DNA from: Pseudomonas fluorescens
GTDB lineage: Bacteria; Pseudomonadota; Gammaproteobacteria; Pseudomonadales; Pseudomonadaceae
Reading direction: 5' to 3'
Assembly (NCBI RefSeq): GCF_002022275.1
Contig: NZ_MSDF01000016.1
Coordinates: 572,764-636,763, forward strand
DNA length: 64,000 nucleotides
The position numbers were made by a program, and so were the translations under genes. How positions within the stretch are numbered: position 1 is the stretch's first letter; each line of letters begins with the position of its first letter. Positions 57,716-64,000 of the stretch are shown here, in pieces. The notes beneath the pieces are model-generated. The model did no database searches. It was not told where the DNA came from and saw nothing but the letters and a program-made list of their open reading frames with translations.

Positions 57716-59086
57716 ATGGGTATGACAGGCTATAGCGCAGCGGAACGGCTGGAACGGTTGCCCATCAGTGGCTACCACCGAATCATTTTCATCATCATCG
57801 CCCTGGCGTTTTTCTTTGACTCCATGGACCTGGCGATGATGACGTTCCTGCTGGGCTCGATCAAAACCGAGTTCGGCCTGAGCACGGCCCAGGCCGGGTT
57901 GCTGGCCAGTTCAAGTTTTTTCGGCATGGTGGTGGGCGCGTCTTTGTCGGGGATGCTCGCAGACCGTTTCGGCCGCAAACCGGTGTTTCAGTGGAGCATC
58001 GTGTTATGGGGCATCGCCAGCTACCTGTGCTCCACGGCGCAGACGGTGGAGACGCTGACGCTGTTTCGCATTCTGCTCGGCATTGGCATGGGCATGGAGT
58101 TTCCGATTGCGCAGTCGATGCTCTCGGAGCTGATCCCGGCCAAGGGGCGTGGGCGTTATATCGCCTTGATGGACGGCTTCTGGCCGTTGGGTTTTGTCGC
58201 GGCAGGCGTGCTGTCGTATTTTCTGCTGCCGGTGATCGGCTGGCGTGACATCTTCCTGGTATTGGCGGTGCCGGCGGTGTTCGTGCTGGCGATCCGCTTT
58301 TTTATCCCGGAGTCACCGCGCTGGCTGGAGCAGGCCGGGCGACACGCTGCGGCAGACAAAGTGTTGCTGGGCATTGAGCAGAAAGTGCGCGACTCACTGG
58401 GGCGCGCCGACTTGCCGGAGCCGATTCGTCTGCCACGGGTGGAGAGTACGCCGGGGAATTTTTTCTCGGCGTTTCATCAATTGTGGTCGGCGCAGTACCG
58501 CCAACGCACGATGATGATCTGGAGTGTGTGGTTCTTTGCGTTGCTCGGCTTTTACGGGCTGACCTCGTGGCTCAGCGCGTTGTTGCAGCAGTCGGGTTTT
58601 GCCGTGACCCAGTCGGTGTATTACACGGTGATCATTTCACTGGGCGGGATCCCCGGGTTCCTGATGGCGGCGTGGCTGGTGGAGCGCTGGGGGCGTAAGC
58701 CGGTGTGTGTCGTGACACTGCTCGGCGGCGGGGTAATGGCGTTTTTGTATGGGCAAAGCGCGGTGTTCGGCGGCAACGTGGGGCTATTGATTACCTCGGG
58801 GTTGCTGATGCAGTTCTTTCTGTTTGGTATGTGGGCGGTGTTGTACACCTACACGCCGGAGCTGTATCCCACGTCGGCGCGGGCGACCGGTTCCGGGTTT
58901 GCGTCGGCAATTGGCCGCGTCGGTTCGTTGCTGGGGCCGTTGGTGACCGGGTTGGTGTTTCCGGTGACCGGGCAGGGCGGGGTGTTTGCCTTGGGCGCAC
59001 TGTGTTTTGCCGTGGCGGCGGTGGTGGTGTGGGTGTTCGGGATGGAGACGAAGGGCAAGACGCTGGAAGAACTCACCGAAATTTAA
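57716..59086 (+). CDS. MFS transporter, NiaP-like
   Basis: Major-facilitator importer with 12 membrane helices in 456 residues. Landmarks are RLERLPISGYHRIIFIIIAL at the start, GMLADRFGRKPVFQW in the first loop, FIPESPRWLEQAGR near 200 and LYPTSARATGSG near 385, the layout of the NiaP/aromatic-acid group. ATG 57716 has AGGGGG six bases upstream; the frame is open further but without a site. It stands between the ArsR-type gene and the purine deaminase; nicotinate, a benzoate-like acid or a purine are possible substrates. Confidence 0.88.
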   Translation: MGMTGYSAAERLERLPISGYHRIIFIIIALAFFFDSMDLAMMTFLLGSIKTEFGLSTAQAGLLASSSFFGMVVGASLSGMLADRFGRKPVFQWSIVLWGIASYLCSTAQTVETLTLFRILLGIGMGMEFPIAQSMLSELIPAKGRGRYIALMDGFWPLGFVAAGVLSYFLLPVIGWRDIFLVLAVPAVFVLAIRFFIPESPRWLEQAGRHAAADKVLLGIEQKVRDSLGRADLPEPIRLPRVESTPGNFFSAFHQLWSAQYRQRTMMIWSVWFFALLGFYGLTSWLSALLQQSGFAVTQSVYYTVIISLGGIPGFLMAAWLVERWGRKPVCVVTLLGGGVMAFLYGQSAVFGGNVGLLITSGLLMQFFLFGMWAVLYTYTPELYPTSARATGSGFASAIGRVGSLLGPLVTGLVFPVTGQGGVFALGALCFAVAAVVVWVFGMETKGKTLEELTEI

Positions 59087-59105
59087 CGGCCAATATAAAA
59101 CCAGT

Positions 59106-59205
59106 GTGGGAGCTGGCTTGTCGAATCGTCGCACCGCTGCGATGCAGGCACCTCGGTTTTTCAGTTGCACCGAGGTGATGCTATCGCAGGCAAGCCAGCT
59201 CCCAC
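59106..59205 (+). repeat. REPIN with an altered left arm
   Basis: Right arm is a complete GTGGGAGCTGGCTTGCCTGC complement; the left arm is interrupted after GTGGGAGCTGGCTTG by about 17 foreign bases. The spacer holds CACCTCGG/CCGAGGTG, as in the REPINs at 48963 and 61488. Confidence 0.88.
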
Positions 59206-59230
59206 ATTCAGACCGTATTCATTCAGCCAG

Positions 59231-60187
<957 letters not shown>

Positions 60188-60378
60188 CTAAATTCTCATC
60201 AGGTGCAATGGCGGCATTCTACAGGCCATGGCTGAAATAATCGGCAAAACCTGACCAGCAGGAGAGTATTGGTTTTATTCACGCAAGGGCGGCGTGAACT
60301 AAGGTGTAACGAAACGTTAGCGACGTGGTGCAGTCTGTACCCCATCAATGACTGATTTGCTGCACCAAAAGGCCCGGA

Positions 60379-61470
60379 ATGCTCACATCCCTCAAGCAAG
60401 AAAAATTCATGCTGCTGGCGCTGATTGCCGCCATCGCCGCTTACCCGCTGGAGCACTGGATGCTCAACAGCGGGCAGATGGTCGCGCTGCTCGGTGGCGT
60501 GGTGCTGATCGGCTTTATCGTGGTGGCGTCGATGCGCGTGGCGCACCATGCCGAACAGCTTGCGGAAAAGGTCGGCGACCCCTACGGCACCATGATCCTG
60601 ACCCTCGCCGCGGTGCTGGTGGAAGTGGTGATCCTGGCGATCATGATGAGTAACGAGCCCTCACCGACCCTGGTGCGCGACACGATTTATTCGGCGGTGA
60701 TGCTCGACATCAACGGCATCCTCGGCCTCGCCGCGCTGATGGGTGGCATCAAGCATGGTGAACAGTCCTACAACGATGACTCCGCGCGCAGCTACAGCGT
60801 GATGATTCTTACCGCCATGGGCGTGTCCATGGTGGTGCCGGAATTTATCCCCGAGGCCGACTGGAAAATTTACTCGGCCTTCACCATTGGCGCGATGGTG
60901 TTGCTCTACACCCTGTTTCTGCGCATGCAGGTGGGGCCACACAGTTACTTCTTCAGCTACAGCTACCCGGAAAAACGCCGCAAGAAGCAGCCGGAAGAAG
61001 AGGAAGCGCCGCCGATCAACCTGGCGTTCTCCATTGGCACGCTGGTGTTTGGGGTCATCGTGATTGGTGCGCTGGCTGAGGTGATGTCGAAAACCCTGGA
61101 CCTTGGCCTGGAAGGCACGGGCGCGCCGCCGGTGATCACGGCGATTGTGGTGGCGGCGATTTCGGCGGCGCCGGAGATTCTAACCGCCTTGCGCGCTGCA
61201 TTGGCCAACCGCATGCAGTCGGTGGTGAATATTGCGTTGGGCGCGTCGTTGTCGACGGTGATTTTGACCGTGCCGGTGATGGAAGCCATGGCGCTCTATA
61301 CCGGCCAGCCGTTCCAGATGGCGATGACGCCGGTGCAAACGGTGATGGTGTTTATCACGCTGATTGTGAGTGCGATCAACCTGAACGATGGCGAAACCAA
61401 TGCCATCGAAGGGATGACGCATTTTGTGTTGTTTGCGACTTTTATTATGTTGTCGTTGTTGGGGTTGTAA
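60379..61470 (+). CDS. Calcium/proton antiporter, ChaA-like
   Basis: CaCA-superfamily ion exchanger with about 11 membrane helices in 363 residues. Both conserved repeats are present: DPYGTMILTLAAVLVEVVIL near 67 and APPVITAIVVAAISAAPEIL near 250, each with an acidic residue for ion binding. Related proteins are called ionic transporter y4hA. An acidic and basic loop (RRKKQPEEEEAPP) lies between the halves. AAAGG is a weak ribosome site before ATG 60379. Confidence 0.92.
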   Translation: MLTSLKQEKFMLLALIAAIAAYPLEHWMLNSGQMVALLGGVVLIGFIVVASMRVAHHAEQLAEKVGDPYGTMILTLAAVLVEVVILAIMMSNEPSPTLVRDTIYSAVMLDINGILGLAALMGGIKHGEQSYNDDSARSYSVMILTAMGVSMVVPEFIPEADWKIYSAFTIGAMVLLYTLFLRMQVGPHSYFFSYSYPEKRRKKQPEEEEAPPINLAFSIGTLVFGVIVIGALAEVMSKTLDLGLEGTGAPPVITAIVVAAISAAPEILTALRAALANRMQSVVNIALGASLSTVILTVPVMEAMALYTGQPFQMAMTPVQTVMVFITLIVSAINLNDGETNAIEGMTHFVLFATFIMLSLLGL

Positions 61471-61487
61471 ACACCGCAGGACCTTAT

Positions 61488-61572
61488 GTGGGAGCTGGCT
61501 TGCCTGCGATGCAGGCACCTCGGTTTTTCAGTTGCACCGGGGTGATGCTATCGCAGGCAAGCCAGCTCCCAC
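61488..61572 (+). repeat. REPIN after the ChaA-like gene
   Basis: Complete inverted REP pair with the same inner spacer (GCAGGCACCTCGGTTTTTCA and onward) as the REPIN at 59106, differing by only one base in the inner hairpin. It lies between the convergent ends of the antiporter and the 8-oxoguanine deaminase gene. Confidence 0.92.
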
Positions 61573-61607
61573 AGAGGTCTCCTCCCACATTTGGACCTGT
61601 GTCTGGC

Positions 61608-62966
61608 TTAGGTTCCGGCGATCAGCTGGCGGGCGGCCTGGGTGTGATCGGCGATCAGGCCTTTGAGGTCCAGGCCCTCCACCTGACCATCAATCACCCG
61701 CCATTTACCACCCACCATCACCCGATCCGCACGATCTGCACCGCACAGCAGCAGCGCCGAAATCGGATCATGGCTGCCGGAAAAACGCAGTTCATCGAGC
61801 TTGAACAGCGCCAGGTCAGCCTGTTTTCCTACGGCCAGCTCACCAATATCCGTACGCCCCAACAACTGCGCTGAACCCTTGGTCGCCCAGCCCAGCACGC
61901 CTTCGGGGGTGATCTTTTCCGCGCCGTAACGCAGGCGCTGAATGTACAAGGCCTGGCGGGCTTCGAGGATCATGTTGGACGCGTCATTGGAGGCGGAACC
62001 GTCCACGCCCAATCCAATCGGTGCACCTGCGGCGAGCAAATCCAGGGTTGGGCAGATGCCCGACGCCAAACGCATATTCGAACTCGGGCAATGGCAGATG
62101 CCCGTGCCGGCGGCGCCCAGGCGTGCGATTTCATCCGGGTTGAAGTGAATGCCGTGGGCCAGCCAGGTGCGCGGGCCGAGCCAGCCGACGCTGTCGAGAT
62201 AATCCACGGTACGCAGGCCGAAACGCTGCAGGCAGAAGTCTTCTTCGTCGAGGGTTTCCGCCAGGTGGGTGTGCAGGCGCACGTCGAGGCTGTTGGCCAG
62301 TTCGGCGCTGGCTTCCATGATTTCCGGGGTGACCGAAAACGGTGAGCAGGGCGCCAGGGCTATCTGGATTTGCGCACCGTCGCCACGCTCGTGGTACTCG
62401 CGAATCAGGCGTTTACTGTCTTCGAGAATGACTTGGCCTTGCTGCACGGTTTGCTGCGGTGGCAGGCCGCCGTCGGCTTCGCCCAGGCTCATGGAACCGC
62501 GGGTGAGCATGGCGCGCATGCCCAGTTCGCGCACGCTTTCCACTTGCACGTCGATGGCGTTTTCCAGACCGTCAGGGAACAGGTAGTGGTGATCCGCTGC
62601 CGTGGTGCAGCCCGAGAGCAGCAGTTCGGCCAGGGCGACTTTGGAGGCGAGTGCGAGTTTTTCAGGCGTCAGCCGTGCCCAGACCGGGTACAGGGTTTTC
62701 AGCCACGGAAATAACGGCTGATTGACCACCGGCGCCCAGGCGCGGGTCAGGGTTTGGTAGAAATGGTGGTGGGTGTTGATCAGGCCCGGCAGGACCACAT
62801 GTTCGCGCGCATCAAATATTTGTCCACAGGGCACGCTGGGCTCGCGTCCCCAGCCCAGCACTTCGGTGATCACACCGTCTTGCAGCACTAGGCCGCCACG
62901 GGCGTCGAGGCCATTGGCAGTGAAAATCGCGAGGGGGTTTTTTAACCAGATACGGGTCGCAGGCAT
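61608..62966 (-). CDS. 8-oxoguanine deaminase
   Basis: Amidohydrolase converting 8-oxoguanine to urate, clearing oxidised purine. The 452 residues have the zinc motif GLINTHHHFYQTLTRAW near 58, HTHLAETLDEEDF near 225, LAHGIHF near 260 and GVDGSASNDASNMILEAR near 320, which place it with the TrzN/AtzA-like group containing PA0142, a characterised 8-oxoguanine deaminase. ATG 62966 has GGAG upstream. It is on the same strand as the ADA-type deaminase, two genes away. Confidence 0.92.
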   Translation of the reverse strand: MPATRIWLKNPLAIFTANGLDARGGLVLQDGVITEVLGWGREPSVPCGQIFDAREHVVLPGLINTHHHFYQTLTRAWAPVVNQPLFPWLKTLYPVWARLTPEKLALASKVALAELLLSGCTTAADHHYLFPDGLENAIDVQVESVRELGMRAMLTRGSMSLGEADGGLPPQQTVQQGQVILEDSKRLIREYHERGDGAQIQIALAPCSPFSVTPEIMEASAELANSLDVRLHTHLAETLDEEDFCLQRFGLRTVDYLDSVGWLGPRTWLAHGIHFNPDEIARLGAAGTGICHCPSSNMRLASGICPTLDLLAAGAPIGLGVDGSASNDASNMILEARQALYIQRLRYGAEKITPEGVLGWATKGSAQLLGRTDIGELAVGKQADLALFKLDELRFSGSHDPISALLLCGADRADRVMVGGKWRVIDGQVEGLDLKGLIADHTQAARQLIAGT

Positions 62967-63089
62967 TGGCCGGCTCCTCTGAATGATGGGTTCAGGTTTG
63001 CCAGCTCAGTGTTGCCCTGTCTGCTGATCCAGGGTCGCCGGTGAGGGCGAGGGGAGTAGATTACGTGGAGTTCGGGTGCGGGTCTAGCT

Positions 63090-63136
63090 GTGGGAGTGAG
63101 TGCTCTTGAGATCATCGCGGGCAAGCCCGCTCCCAC
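63090..63136 (+). repeat. Short REP element
   Basis: A complete REP copy (complement of GTGGGAGCGGGCTTGCCCGC, 63117-63136) faced by a much shortened partner, GTGGGAG at 63090. It lies between the SDR gene end and the 8-oxoguanine deaminase start. Confidence 0.8.
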
Positions 63137-63150
63137 AGTGGGCCGAGGGT

Positions 63151-63837
63151 TTACCAGGCGATGGTGTCGCCCTTGTAGTCGATGAAGTGGTGGCCGCCTT
63201 TGCCGGTGTAGGCATTTACCTGATCGACCAGGCCGCGCACGCTGGTGTCGACGTCGATGTGCGCGTTTTCACCGCCCATGTCGGTTTTCACCCAGCCCGG
63301 GTGCAGCGATAGCACAGTCAGTTTGTGGTCGCCGAGTTGGGTGATGAAACTGTTGGTCATGGAGTTGAGCGCGGCCTTGCTGGCCTTGTACAGCGCCAGG
63401 TCCGAGCCGTCCGGGATGGTGACGCTGCCCAGCACCGAACTCATGAACGCCAGCACGCCGCTGTCTTTGCGGATTTGCCCGGCAAAACGCTGGGCCAGGT
63501 TGATCGGCGCCACGGCGTTGGTGAAAAACAGCTGGCCGACTTCCGCCAGGGTGGCGTGGCCTGGTTCCTGGTTGGCCGGGCCTTTGACGCCGGCGTTGAC
63601 GAACAGCAGGTCGAAGGTGCGCTCCTTGAGGCGCTGGCTCAGGGCGATCACGGCTTGCTGATCGTCCATGTCCAGCTTCTCGATCTTTACCGGGCCGACG
63701 GCTTTCAGGGCGTCGGCGTTGTTCGGGTCGCGCACGGTGGCGGTCACGTCCCAGCCGTCCTGGAGCAATTGCTTGACCAGGCCAAGGCCCAGCCCGCGCG
63801 AGGCGCCGATGATCAGTGCGGTTTTTGGCGTAGACAT
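63151..63837 (-). CDS. Short-chain dehydrogenase/reductase
   Basis: NAD(P)-dependent classical SDR with unknown substrate. The 228 residues show the nucleotide site IIGASRGLGLGLVKQLL near 9, NAGVKG near 81, the catalytic Ser in FMSSVLGSV near 131 and YKASKAALN near 149. The ATG at 63837 is clear. It resembles the CsgA/YciK-type SDRs common in pseudomonads. It is preceded by the partial gene on the same strand, 34 bases away. Confidence 0.92.
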   Translation of the reverse strand: MSTPKTALIIGASRGLGLGLVKQLLQDGWDVTATVRDPNNADALKAVGPVKIEKLDMDDQQAVIALSQRLKERTFDLLFVNAGVKGPANQEPGHATLAEVGQLFFTNAVAPINLAQRFAGQIRKDSGVLAFMSSVLGSVTIPDGSDLALYKASKAALNSMTNSFITQLGDHKLTVLSLHPGWVKTDMGGENAHIDVDTSVRGLVDQVNAYTGKGGHHFIDYKGDTIAW

Positions 63838-63871
63838 GAATAGCTTCCTTTAGAGTCGCGGTTCAGGGAGT

Positions 63872-64000
63872 TCAACGTTGTAGCAGGATACGCCCACGGC
63901 TGAGGTCGGCGAGTTGAATTTGCAGGGTGTCGATATGCGCCTCGCCCAAGGCAAGCTGCAACTCGACGCCGTTGGCGGTAAAGACTTCTTCGACCACCAG
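63872..64000 (-). CDS. C-terminal end of an unrecognised gene
   Basis: The last 42 codons and TGA stop of a gene that starts beyond the window. The visible end reads LVVEEVFTANGVELQLALGE, then AHIDTLQIQLADLSRGRIL. It looks like real coding sequence (no stops, typical GC at third positions, mixed beta/helix pattern). It may be cotranscribed with the SDR gene. I cannot assign a family. Confidence 0.7.
   Translation of the reverse strand: MVVEEVFTANGVELQLALGEAHIDTLQIQLADLSRGRILLQR

Overview
The window is chromosomal DNA of a fluorescent Pseudomonas, most likely the P. fluorescens group. This rests on high GC, a retS-purD-purH-fis-dusB-prmA-accC-accB-aroQ gene order like that I remember from P. 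aeruginosa PAO1 (PA4856 down to PA4846), a P. aeruginosa-type Tad/PprAB locus, and many REP/REPIN palindromes typical of that group. About 58 protein-coding genes are supported. I saw no tRNA, rRNA, transposase, prophage or CRISPR array.

Layout. 1-11.3 kb (mostly minus strand) is core housekeeping: truncated retS, purine genes purD and purH, dusB-fis, a DUF3426 zinc-ribbon protein, prmA, and aroQ-accB-accC. 11.5-17.7 kb holds a CtpL-like chemoreceptor, the diguanylate cyclase gcbA, a DUF2333 protein, a Nudix hydrolase and a bacterial SUI1/eIF1-like protein. 17.8-25.1 kb has speA, a lipoprotein esterase, a MATE pump, a small membrane protein, a MazG-like enzyme, cmoM and two DUF4136 lipoproteins.

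25.2-44.0 kb is the main accessory-type block, a complete Flp type IVb (Tad) pilus locus: tadG, pprA, tadE, fppA, pprB, DUF3613, tadD-C-B-A-Z, rcpA, rcpC and flp. It is followed by an orphan receiver protein, a lone FhaC/ShlB-type outer-membrane transporter, and a 573-residue lipoprotein with about 23 tetrapeptide repeats. By analogy with P. aeruginosa, PprA senses and PprB activates, FppA processes the prepilins, TadA powers assembly through TadB/C, and RcpA is the outer-membrane channel.

44.3-48.9 kb holds a fatty-acyl cluster (hot-dog hydratase, long FabG, thiolase) and a RIO-type kinase. 49.0-52.6 kb is a copper-resistance unit: cueR, copA, a small periplasmic protein and copZ. It carries two well-formed CueR promoters with 19-bp spacers, and a REPIN lies in the copZ leader. 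52.7-59.1 kb contains a Bcr/CflA pump, small proteins, a quinone-reductase-like dehydrogenase, an ABM monooxygenase, a LysR regulator, an ArsR-type regulator interrupted by an in-frame amber codon, and a NiaP-like MFS transporter. 59.2-64 kb is purine salvage (ADA-family deaminase, 8-oxoguanine deaminase) around a Ca2+/H+ antiporter, then a short-chain dehydrogenase and a partial gene.

Strongest points for a second look: the paired CueR promoters with a REPIN in the copZ 5' leader; the amber-interrupted ArsR gene; the TpsB transporter with no TpsA partner beside a tandem-repeat lipoprotein; the flp leader region with a possible 18-codon leader ORF; and the shared spacer in three REPINs. No clearly new multi-gene system is visible. 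The candidate closest to one is the receiver, TpsB and repeat-lipoprotein group attached to the Tad locus.
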